Of a stretch of 64,000 nt of DNA, positions 29,809-39,085 are shown piece by piece. Source of the DNA: Fulvia fulva (Eukaryota; Ascomycota; Dothideomycetes; Mycosphaerellales; Mycosphaerellaceae); the NCBI RefSeq assembly GCF_020509005.1, contig NC_063021.1, forward strand, positions 558,001-622,000. The letters are read 5' to 3'. The first letter of the stretch is position 1, and each line of letters opens with the position of its first letter. The notes under the pieces were generated by a model that saw only the letters and a program-made list of their open reading frames with translations, made no database searches and was not told the origin of the DNA. The translations under genes and the position numbers were made by a program.

Positions 29809-32800
29809 GTCTTCCTCATCGACGCGATGAAGACCAAGAACAACGTTTACCGAAAGTGAAGAGAGGAAAGAAGTTGAGGATCAATACAGCACAGCTAGAC
29901 CTGTACGACGAGACGGGCAAGGACCACGCTTGCAAACCGTTCGTCACGAATGTCAATATCGGCTCAAAGAAACTCTCTTCTTCCAATCTCACTCTCATGG
30001 ACACTGGCGCACTAGGCGAGTCTTTTATGGACTATAAACTCGCGACCTCTCTCAACCTCGAACCCCAGGAACTGAAGTACCCTCGCACCCTTGAACTCTT
30101 TGACGGCACGGAGACTACCACTGGTAAGATTACTCATGTTGTACACACGTCAATCACCCTCGGAGGCAAGCGTATGTCGATCACTAGCTTCCTTACGTCC
30201 CTACCGCATCAGAAGTTTATCCTCGGCCTCCCCTGGTTCAGACGACACCGACCTATCATCGACTGGACTTCCCTTACTGTCAGCTTCCCTCCAGAAGTTC
30301 CTCCGGCACCTCCGCCTTCTCCGCCGCCTCAGCGCGGTCCTGAGTATACCAAGATCTTCCAGGTGAACGCCGCTGCCTTCACCACTGCTGCTAAGCAGCC
30401 CAAAGCTCAAGTCTTCGCCGCCTCTCTCCGCGATATCGACATCGCCCTCGAGAAGCTCGACAAGAAGCGTACACCTACCGACCCTGCTACGAAGGTCCCT
30501 CCTTGGGCACACCACATCCTCCACGTATTCGATGCTAAAGCCGCAGACGAGCTGCCTCCTCATCGCCCTCACGACCACAAGATTGAGCTAGAAGAAGGTG
30601 CAGAGACACCGTTCGGACCGTTATATTCCATGTCCCGAGAAGAGCTTATCGTCCTCAAGAGATACCTCGAAGAGAACCTAAAGAAGGGGTTCATTCGAGC
30701 GAGCCGTTCCAGCGCTGGCAGTCCCGTCATGTTCGTCAAGAAGCCCGGCGGTGGTCTACGCTTCTGCGTAGACTACCGAGGCTTGAACGCTGTTACAAAG
30801 AAGAACCGCTACCCAATACCGTTGATTCAGGAGACGCTCGAGCGCCTCTCTAAGGCCAAGTACTTCACCAAGCTCGATGTCATCGCTGCGTTCAACAAGT
30901 TACGAATGGCAGAAGGACACGAGTATCTCACAGCCTTCCGTACTCGCTACGGGCTGTTCGAGTCGCTCGTTATGCCCTTCGGCGTTTGTAACGGGCCTAG
31001 TACCTTCCAGAACTTCATTAACGACATCCTTCAGGAGTTCCTCGATCAGTTCTGCACTGCCTACATCGACGACATCCTAGTCTACAGCGAGACCAAGGAG
31101 GAGCACCGCGAGCACGTCTGTAAGGTCCTTCAGAAGCTCGCAGACGCCGGCTTGCAGCTCGACATCGACAAGTGCGAGTTTGAGAAGACCGAAGTCAAGT
31201 TCCTTGGTTTGATCATTACCGCAGACGGCATCAAGATGGACCAAGAGAAGATCGACGCTATCGTCGAATGGGATGCTCCTACGAACGTCAAAGAGGTCCA
31301 GGGTTTCCTAGGCTTTGCCAACTTTTACCGCCGCTTCATCCACGCATTTTCGGGCGTGGTACGCCCTTTGACGAAGCTCACGCGCAAGGGTGAGAAGTTC
31401 GCCTGGACCGACGAATGCCAGGAGGCTTTTGACTTGCTCAAAGCGAAGTTTGTTGAGAACCCGCTTCTACGGCACTTCGATTTCGAACTGGAGACCCGTG
31501 TAGAGACCGACGCATCCGACGGCGTGGTGGGCGGTGTCCTGCTACAACGCCGCTCGCCTGAATCCCCCTGGTTACCTGTCGCCTTCCTCTCCAAGAAGAT
31601 GACCGCTACGGAGTGTAACTACGAGATCTACGACAAGGAGCTTCTCGCCATCGTCAAAGCTTTCGAAGAGTGGCGCCCCGAGCTCGAAGGCTCTGCTATG
31701 CCCGTCCAAGTAAGCTCCGACCATAAGAACCTCGTCTACTTTATGAAGAGCAAGCTGCTCAATCGTCGCCAGGCCCGCTGGAGCGAGTTCCTCTCCCGGT
31801 TCAACTTCGTGATCTCGTACACGCCCGGCAAGGCCAACTCGATGGCCGACGCCCTTACCCGCCGCCCTGGTGACTCTCCAGTTGATCGAAGAGGGGGCCG
31901 GCAAATCGCAGGGCAACAAGTCATCAAAGAGCACAACCTCTCTTCCGAGCTTCGAGAGTACCTATCGAATGGCCAGCCTACGCTCGCCGCTTCCTTTGCT
32001 ACTCTCGTGCTCGCTCCTGCCTACCTTGACGAGAGTGACGATGAATCCGAGCCTGAAGAATACGCCTCGGACGCTGAGGACTTGAACGACGATGAAGAGG
32101 GCTCAGTAACGACCGACGGCTCATCCGAATCAGACTTTGAGGGGTTTGATAATGAGGAGCAGCCCGAAGGCATCATGGCACGAGTACGAACAGCGTACGA
32201 TGCCGACATAGACGCCCAAGAGTTAGTTCAGGCCCTTGAATCTGGCGCGAGGACATTCCCGGGCTTCTCGCTGTCCGAGTGCGAGCTCCAGGAAGGTGTC
32301 GTCTACTTCCGTAAGAAGCTTTACGTACCGCAGCCCGAAGGCTCTAATATCCGAGCTGAGATTCTTCAAATCATCCACGACTCCGCCTCTGGGGGTCACC
32401 CAGGCGTAGCAAAGACCCACAAGCTCCTCGCTAGGTATTACTGGTGGCCGCATTCCTGGAAGGACGTCCGCCGCTACGTGCTGAACTGCGCTGCTTGCCG
32501 AAGAGCCAAAGCTAACCGCCACCGTCCCCACGGTCTCTTGCACCCTCTCCCGGCTCCTGATCGTCCGTGGAAGCACATCACTATGGACTTTATCACCGAT
32601 CTTCCTCACGGCAAGACCTTCAGCGGCGTGAAAGCAAAGGCCCTTCTAGTGATCGTGGACCGTCACTCTAAGGACCGGTACATGATCCCGTGCTGGAGCA
32701 TGACCGCAAAGGAGACTGCTCGCTTGTTCTACGAATTCGTCTGGCGCTTTCAAGGCCTCCCGGATAGCATCACCTCTGACAGAGGCACCCAGTTCATCTC

Positions 32801-34232
32801 GCACTTCTGGAAGCGTCTGTGTGCTATCCTGGGCATCAAGCATAACCTCTCGACCAGTTTCCAGCCACAGACCGACGGCCAGACCGAAATTACGAACGCT
32901 ATCCTCGAGCAGGTCCTTCGTTGCTTCGTCGACTACCACCAGAAGGATTGGCCTCAGCATATCCCTGCGGTGGAGTTCGCTACTCGTAACTGGGACTCGG
33001 AGACTACTGGCTACTCTCCCTTCTATACTACGAGAGGTTACCACCCTCGTACAGGCATGGAACCAGAAGAACCTCTCCCGCCTACCGAAGACGCAAACGA
33101 GCAAGCAGCAGACGAGTTCGCTACTATGCTCTCACAGATCCATGAAGAAGTTCACGACGAGATGGTGTACGCACAAGCAATCTACGAGGATCAAGCCAAT
33201 CGTCGTCGCCAGCCAGCTCCCGACTACCAAGTAGGCGATATGGTCTACCTCAACTCCAAGAACATCAAGACAGACCGCCCCTCCAAGAAGCTGAACTGGA
33301 AGAACCTAGGTCCTTTTGAGATCACCGAGCGTATCAGTTCACACGCCTACCGTCTAGCTCTTCCTGCGAACATAAAGATCCACGACGTCTTCCATCCCGT
33401 ACGCCTTCGGCCGTCGGCTGAGGACCCATTCCCGAACCAAAACCAAGACATGCCAGGTCCTCCCGATGAAGTAGAAGTCGACGAGCCTGTTAACCTACCT
33501 TCTGACGACTATGCCGTCCGCAAGATCCGGGGAATCCGCGTAGAGCCCAACGACGTTGAAGGACTACCGCCGATCAAGTATGAAGTCGAATGGCAAGGTT
33601 GCCCTGAGTGGGATACCTCATGGGAACCTATCCAACATATCATCTTCAATCGTCAAGCAATCGAAGAATACCACGCCCGCGCAGACGGCCCAGAAGTCAA
33701 CATCGGCAGGCTCTTCGAATCTGAGCTTTTCGACGGGGCTTACCAATGGTGTATCGACCATGACATCAGGCCTAGGCCTGGTACTGAAGCTGAACATCCT
33801 CGATATGTGGAACTACTACGGCTTCGTAGGAACTCAGCTTTGTTCGGGGGGGCTACTGTCATGGTCTCCCCACAGAGTGTACAGAAGGTGGGGACAGAAG
33901 AGCCTCAGAGTGCTCAGAAGTCGTCAAGAAGTGACAGTCCAGCTTGGTGTGTGAGCACCAAGAATCACATGCCCCGCAACATTCACTACGGGACCCAGCC
34001 CTCCAAATTCACCCCTCTACCAAACCTTGACAGATTCACTTCGGCTCGTGACTGTGTGACTCACGGCACTCCCGCGAGCACCCGCGACTGCGCTGGACCC
34101 TGGAAGAAGCACGTGGAAGACTCGGAACGTAGGGCAGGTTGGAATAAGGTTTTGAGCAAAGCTGCTGAGCGCGGCTTCGCACGGGTTAGCCCTGTTGATG
34201 CGGGGACACGCACTCGCGAGGGTCGCGTATAA
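29793..34232 (+). CDS. pol: Chromovirus D2 Pol (protease, RT, RNase H, integrase, chromodomain)
   Basis: Open from 29793 (after TGA at 29790-29792) to TAA at 34230-34232 with no interruption, in the -1 register to gag. It has the same domain order and catalytic residues as D1: protease DTGA, RT YIDD, the RNase H ETDASD block, HHCC finger, D,D35E integrase and C-terminal chromodomain. Several substitutions separate the copies, for example His for Tyr in the segment before RT, Asp for Asn after the RT palm, and Glu for Gly before the integrase finger. None hits a catalytic residue. The C-terminal ~124 residues come from the 3' LTR. Expression requires frameshifting, because the frame has no usable ATG ahead of protease. 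Confidence 0.95.
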   Translation, partial: AGKSLGLPHRRDEDQEQRLPKVKRGKKLRINTAQLDLYDETGKDHACKPFVTNVNIGSKKLSSSNLTLMDTGALGESFMDYKLATSLNLEPQELKYPRTLELFDGTETTTGKITHVVHTSITLGGKRMSITSFLTSLPHQKFILGLPWFRRHRPIIDWTSLTVSFPPEVPPAPPPSPPPQRGPEYTKIFQVNAAAFTTAAKQPKAQVFAASLRDIDIALEKLDKKRTPTDPATKVPPWAHHILHVFDAKAADELPPHRPHDHKIELEEGAETPFGPLYSMSREELIVLKRYLEENLKKGFIRASRSSAGSPVMFVKKPGGGLRFCVDYRGLNAVTKKNRYPIPLIQETLERLSKAKYFTKLDVIAAFNKLRMAEGHEYLTAFRTRYGLFESLVMPFGVCNGPSTFQNFINDILQEFLDQFCTAYIDDILVYSETKEEHREHVCKVLQKLADAGLQLDIDKCEFEKTEVKFLGLIITADGIKMDQEKIDAIVEWDAPTNVKEVQGFLGFANFYRRFIHAFSGVVRPLTKLTRKGEKFAWTDECQEAFDLLKAKFVENPLLRHFDFELETRVETDASDGVVGGVLLQRRSPESPWLPVAFLSKKMTATECNYEIYDKELLAIVKAFEEWRPELEGSAMPVQVSSDHKNLVYFMKSKLLNRRQARWSEFLSRFNFVISYTPGKANSMADALTRRPGDSPVDRRGGRQIAGQQVIKEHNLSSELREYLSNGQPTLAASFATLVLAPAYLDESDDESEPEEYASDAEDLNDDEEGSVTTDGSSESDFEGFDNEEQPEGIMARVRTAYDADIDAQELVQALESGARTFPGFSLSECELQEGVVYFRKKLYVPQPEGSNIRAEILQIIHDSASGGHPGVAKTHKLLARYYWWPHSWKDVRRYVLNCAACRRAKANRHRPHGLLHPLPAPDRPWKHITMDFITDLPHGKTFSGVKAKALLVIVDRHSKDRYMIPCWSMTAKETARLFYEFVWRFQGLPDSITSDRGTQFISHFWKRLCAILGIKHNLSTSFQPQTDGQTEITNAILEQVLRCFVDYHQKDWPQHIPAVEFATRNWDSETTGYSPFYTTRGYHPRTGMEPEEPLPPTEDANEQAADEFATMLSQIHEEVHDEMVYAQAIYEDQANRRRQPAPDYQVGDMVYLNSKNIKTDRPSKKLNWKNLGPFEITERISSHAYRLALPANIKIHDVFHPVRLRPSAEDPFPNQNQDMPGPPDEVEVDEPVNLPSDDYAVRKIRGIRVEPNDVEGLPPIKYEVEWQGCPEWDTSWEPIQHIIFNRQAIEEYHARADGPEVNIGRLFESELFDGAYQWCIDHDIRPRPGTEAEHPRYVELLRLRRNSALFGGATVMVSPQSVQKVGTEEPQSAQKSSRSDSPAWCVSTKNHMPRNIHYGTQPSKFTPLPNLDRFTSARDCVTHGTPASTRDCAGPWKKHVEDSERRAGWNKVLSKAAERGFARVSPVDAGTRTREGRV
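29796..29802 (+). promoter_or_regulatory. D2 gag-pol -1 frameshift heptamer GGGAAAA
   Basis: Read in gag codons it is G GGA AAA, the X XXY YYZ pattern of retroviral-type -1 slippage, one codon before the gag stop. The position, register and overlap all fit. Structure downstream was not evaluated. Confidence 0.75.
33846..33852 (+). other. D2 polypurine tract
   Basis: Seven consecutive G, four bases before the 3' LTR, inside pol. Confidence 0.55.
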
Positions 34233-34376
34233 ATATCTGGCCTTCCCCAGGCCTCTCTTGCTTTCTTCGTCTTTTGTTTTGTGTAGCAATCATACCATAC
34301 CCTTTTGCATCTGCACTTCGCACCTGCATTCTCGCTTTCACCCTTGCATCTCACAGGCCAGGCTCTCGCCCTGACA
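33857..34376 (+). repeat. D2 3' LTR (520 bp)
   Basis: Identical by eye to 28086-28605. It encodes the Pol C-terminus, with the TAA stop inside its TATA box (34228-34235). It is followed by CTACT at 34377-34381. Confidence 0.96.
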
Positions 34377-34381
34377 CTACT

Positions 34382-37180
34382 AGGATTTCCTATGATGTTT
34401 TTAGGTCTACTTCCTTCTATAGGATTATATATAGCCGGTCAGGTCTTCCCTCCTCTCCTACTAGGTTCTTATCCTTTAAGTAGCTACTTAGATAGTTCCC
34501 TAGGCTAGGTATACTAATGTCTTCTCTACGTATTAACACCTTATGCCCTAGAGGTACTCCCTAATAGGGCTGTACCTAATTCCATTTCTTTTGTCCTATA
34601 AGGGGTTGACTTATATGCCCCTAGTACTCTCTTTAGGCAGGCTGCCTACGCTCTATTAAGGGGGTCCTTAATTCTCTTCGGGATGTGTTTTTCCGCTACC
34701 CAAATTGCTGCTCTATATAGTATTACGGGCTTGACAATAGCCTTGTATATAGTCTAGGCCTTTATAAAGGTCGCGCCCTAGGTTAATATAGTGAGTCTCT
34801 CGATTAATTGTCTATTAGTGTCCGCTCTCGCTTACGCCTTCTTTACTTATAGTCCCTAGCTAAGTTTCGGGTCTAGCTATATCCTAAGGACTCTTAGTTC
34901 CCTTATAGGATAGGTCTCGAACCCCTAGATTTTTACTAGTACTACTAAGTTGTGTTTTGTCTTTGCCTTACTAAACTGGATAAGTTAGTACTTATCCGGT
35001 ACGAATTTTGCCCTATACTCTCTTGCCTACTTTTCGTATTGTCTATGTCTCTCCTCTAGGAGTGCGCAGTTTTCCTCTATAGACCCCGACTACGCTAGGA
35101 TATTTATGTTATCTACGAACCCCGATACTAAGGTATTTACTGTTTCTAGGAGTAGGGTCAGGTCGGCTATAAAGAGGAGGAATAGAATTGGGGAGAGTAT
35201 AGAGCCCTATAGGATGCCCGTATTCGTAATTAGGGTCTACGGGGCTTTAAAGGACCCTAGGAGGATCTAGGTTGTTCTGTCCTTAAGGAATGACTATATA
35301 AAGTGTACTATCTAGGCTAGGATACTTTTTATTCTAAGGGTGTATAGGAGCCTTACGTAGGACACGTTATCGAAAGCCCCTAATATATCTAGTAAAAGTA
35401 GTGAGGCTACCTTATTATTACTATAGTGCTAGATGTGTCTGATTTGCTCTATGATCAGTTCGACTACTATAAGGGTAGATCTCTTTTGTCTCCCCCCCTA
35501 TTTACGTTACTAGGAGGAGGTTATGTTCTTCTACTATTCCGGTAAGCCTTATAGCTACGACCTTCTCTAGGAGCTTCCCTAGTATATTTAGTAACGCAAT
35601 TGGTCTATATAACTTCAACTTAGTATAGTCTTCCTTTTAGGGTTTCCTTAGGACGTAAGTTAGTAATTGCCTAAAGGCCTTTAGGCAATACCCCTACTTT
35701 ATATACTAGGTGAAGATTAGCGTAAGCACTAGAGTAATGAGGCTACTACTAGCTTTTAGGTAATAGTTAGGGATCTTGTCTAGGCCTAGGGCTTTATTGC
35801 CCTTTAGTTTCTTAATAATGTTTCCGATCTCTATAGTAGACACTTACTAGTTAGCCTCCCTTAGCGGAGGAATATATGTTCCTAGGATGTTACTTAAATC
35901 TACCTCTACCTAAGTCCCGAAGAAGTGGTCTACGAATGCTTTCGCTTTCCCTATCGGAGTGGTTTACGTTTCCCCGTCTTAGTCCTATATTAAGGGAAAC
36001 TAGGGCGGGGAGTGTCGTTCCTCGTCTAGTTTCCTAGCCTATTTTACTAGTCTCTAGATTTGTTCCGGGTGTTCTATAATCACCCCTATAGTTGACCTCT
36101 ACTCCTACGTCTTGTCTCTTCTAATCTACGCCTTCTTTGCTTTATACGCGTTATTATAGGCTTTATAGTTTGCTTAGGTACGTCGTTACTCCTATCTCCT
36201 TCTTACTCTCCTTACCTCCTTGACTTTAGCTATATACTCTAGTGTCTAGTATAGCTTCTAGTATAGCGACTATCTCTTCTTAGGTATATAGGCCTAGGCT
36301 ACCCTTTATATAGCTTCTATTAGCTACTCTACTACTTAGTCGATCCCCTCCGTTATATATATATATTGTTAATATTCACCTGTTCTAGTTCGCCTTCTAG
36401 CCGCTACTATACTAGTGTCCACTCGGCCTACTTCTAGTAGAGCCTCCTCTTAGGTTCCCTCTCCTCCTTAACTATAAGTTAGATGTCGGTTTGGATTAGA
36501 TAGTGGTCTAATAAGGACTCTAGTTAGTTATTAACTATATAGCTTTCTACCCGTCGTATTAAGGCGTAGGACATAAAGTATAGGTCTAGTATGCTAGAAC
36601 TATTATTTCTAGCCTAAGTTTCTGTTCCCTTTAGCGTGATCAAGTCTATTTAGGCTGTTTCTATCTAACTAATAAGCCTCCCTACTAAGAAGTAGTATAC
36701 TAGGGTAAAGTCCGATCCCTACTTTAGGTAGTAGAGGTTGAAATCTCCTATTACGATATTATGGTTTTGTTAGTCTATTACTTCCGGGAGCCTTCCTATC
36801 GTATATAGTCATGTGCTACTTCTAGACTCTAGAGGTAGGTTATATACGCTATAGATTAGGACCTAGTCTTGAGTTGTTTTAAGCTATACTATAGTGATAT
36901 CCCTATCGGTTCTCGGCTAGGCCTACTAGTCCTCTACTAGTACCTTCTTACTAATATAGATATATGTTCGTAGGACTCCCTCGGTTCTGTTTATTACTAT
37001 GTAGTATCTCGGGTCTCGCACAGTTAATAGAATCCTAGAGTATAGGTTGATCTATAGTTCCTATATTGCTATAATATAGTGTTCCTCCGGGTCTAAGGCT
37101 TATAGAAAGCTCCTTTGGACCTTGTCTTTGCTTCTGTTCACATTATACTGAATGATTAATAGTCTATTAGTGTGAGGCAT
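34382..37180 (-). pseudogene. LINE B copy 1 ORF2 (AP endonuclease and reverse transcriptase), degenerate
   Basis: The minus-strand ORF2 runs from about 37180 down to the D2 insertion. The endonuclease GDF motif lies at about 36740-36760. The RT N-terminal block (KGNKALGLDKIPNYY) is at about 35770-35810, motif A (LDILGAFDN) at about 35360-35395, and motif C SGFVDNINIL at about 35100-35130, with the second Asp changed to Asn. Stops at RIP sites are dense. The gene is dead and split from its C-terminal part by D2. Confidence 0.8.
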
Positions 37181-38480
37181 TAGGACATGTTTGTGTCTAG
37201 GTCCGTTTAGTCTTACTATTAGTCTTACTATTAGTTTTCCCGTCCCTCCTCCTGTTCTTCCCTTTAGGGTTGGCTCCCTATCATTTAGTTGATTCTCATT
37301 TATCTATTGCTCTACGCTACCTTATATAAGAACGTTAGTCTCCCTATTACTAGCACTATTTATAGCTCCTCTTATAGCCGGGATCTCTTATTCGGGTAGG
37401 TAGTTCTTTCTAGTTGTTTCTATTTACCTACTAGGAACCTAGTTAGTGTTATTACCCTTACTTCCCGCGCTCTCTACTAGGCTAATAGTCTAACTAGGTA
37501 TTAGCTTAACTATACCGGGTGTTTTCTCCTATATACTACGTATCTTATGTCCTCCTTCCGTTTTTAGTACTCTTAGGTCGCGTAATCACTAGTATAGTAG
37601 GAGTAGACTAGTATAGCTCTACTATACTTTAGGGCAACATGTCCGTACTGTTAATAGTTAAAACATTAAAGGATTCTATAGTTACTCTAATAGATTTCTA
37701 TATCTAGCCTCTTAAAGTCCTAGTACAACCCTTAGTCTAAGACCTTGTTCGCTTGCTCTAGTATTATAACCTATAAGATCAGCGAGGAGGCCCTCTTGCC
37801 CTCCTCTATCTTCTTCTTGACCTACGCTGTCTTTGTGATCTATAGTCCTAGTGCTATTACCTAGTTTTGCCTCTAGAGGTTTAGTGTATCCCTTTGTATA
37901 TCAAAGGTTCGTAGGACCCTATACGTAATTACTATATACTATTAATAGGAGACTTTCGCTATACTCCCGATCTTTAGTATCTACTCCTTGTTTATTTCGA
38001 GGGCCTTCTTGTCCTATACGTATGCTATAAACAGCTTAACCCCTTTGTTATCTACCCTTGCCCCTACTATTCCCTTTACTCCGATCTTCTCGACTATCTC
38101 CCTCCCGGTTATCTTTCCTATCTCTTCCTTCTCTTTCTAGTCCGTAATGTAGACTCGTAGTACTATACTCTAAGGGGGGGTAGGTTGGCTCGCGATTATT
38201 ACCTAGGTCGTTAGGCCCTAGGTCTATCTCGGGTCTCTTTAAGGGTTGTTTCTTACGTTTCGTATTGCTACCTCGATTACTATGTTGATCGTAGTGCTTG
38301 TTTATCGTTTGAGCGCCTTTAGTCCCCCGAGTAGTTCGCTTATTACTCCTTTTAGTACTCTCTCCGGAAACCTCCCTTCTTCTACGGCTACTATCTCTTC
38401 CGCCTTCTTATAGAGCGTCCTCTACTCGTCTTCCCCTTACTCTCGGTCGTCTACTACCGTCGTCGTCGCTATTTTTCCGT
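37181..38480 (-). pseudogene. LINE B copy 1 ORF1 (zinc-knuckle protein), degenerate
   Basis: Aligned with copy 2 ORF1, whose ATG is at 49562. The matching codon here is ATA at about 38472. The CCHC region lies at about 37610-37670. Many TAG/TAA stops interrupt the frame. Confidence 0.75.
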
Positions 38481-38580
38481 AGACGTATTACTTACTATCT
38501 ATATAATCTCTACCGTATAATAGTAGTTATATAGCTATATCTATAGAAGTAGTATAGTTCTTAGTAAAAGTGGCCCGCTC
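38481..38580 (-). other. LINE B copy 1 short 5' leader
   Basis: About 100 bases between the ORF1 start and the right target duplication. It shows no resemblance to the 1.1-kb leader of copy 2. It may be a different subfamily leader or a rearranged 5' end. Confidence 0.5.
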
Positions 38581-38594
38581 GCGCTTCCTTATAT

Positions 38595-38692
38595 ATCTCG
38601 CGCGCTTCGCGCTTCTCTTTCGTAGCCTTACTAAACAACGCTTGTTTTACGGTAACCCTATACTATCGTCTTATAGATTACTACCCGTAATA
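38595..38692 (+). repeat. Gypsy C 5' LTR, remaining 98 bp
   Basis: Follows the right copy of the LINE B1 duplication and matches 52039-52136. It ends GTAATA, which RIP would produce from a terminal CA. Confidence 0.88.
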
Positions 38693-39085
38693 GTTTGTTC
38701 GGTCTATAAGCGGTCTATCTAGTTAGGCTAGTAGTTATAATCAAACCGTACTAATAATAACTATAGTCGCGTAAATAAGCGTATTAGTTAAGTTAATAGA
38801 TCACCTCTCTCCTTCGCGTAAAACGCGTTAAGGTAGGTCAAGTTCACTATAGTTACTAACCGTCGAGTCGCGCGTATAGGCGTACTAATAATAACTATAG
38901 TCGCGTAAACAAGCGTACTAGTTAAGTCAATAGATCACCTCTCTCCTTCGCGTAAAACGCGCGCCTCCCTACTCTTATAGGGCCCTTATATACCTACTAA
39001 GAGAGCAGTCTTATCTACTACGTAATAGTATAACATAGCTACACCCGGTAGTACTACTAGCGGGGTGCTCTTACCTAAGTAACCT
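38693..39085 (+). repeat. Gypsy C leader with an 81-bp direct repeat
   Basis: Non-coding leader between LTR and gag. It contains two 81-bp direct repeats, 38747-38827 and 38881-38961, separated by 53 bases. They differ almost only at CpA/TpG versus TpA sites. Function unknown; leader duplications are common in LTR elements. Confidence 0.7.

Larger units (their letters stand above)
28086..34376 (+). mobile_element. Chromovirus D2: intact Ty3/Gypsy LTR retrotransposon
   Basis: A complete 6291-bp element, the second copy of D1 and of identical length. The LTRs are 520 bp and identical to each other by eye. At least four LTR sites differ from D1, and each variant is present in both D2 LTRs, so D2 was made by its own round of reverse transcription. 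The gag and pol frames are open. It sits inside RIP-ruined LINE B1, four insertion levels deep. Confidence 0.97.
27281..38580 (-). mobile_element. LINE B copy 1 (RIP-mutated, hosts chromovirus D2)
   Basis: A minus-strand non-LTR element with its 3' tail (repeated TAGA on the plus strand) at 27281 and its 5' end at 38580, between 14-bp duplications. Without D2 it is about 5.0 kb. It is homologous over about 4.9 kb to copy 2 (44669-50660), but its 5' leader is only about 100 bases and does not resemble the 1.1-kb leader of copy 2. It is more heavily RIP-mutated than copy 2. Even the ORF1 start codon reads ATA. Confidence 0.88.

Noticed and set aside
34274..34508. Two short frames running out of the D2 3' LTR into LINE B1.
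   Set aside because: They are chance frames across an insertion junction. A read-through transcript could exist, but nothing supports a protein.
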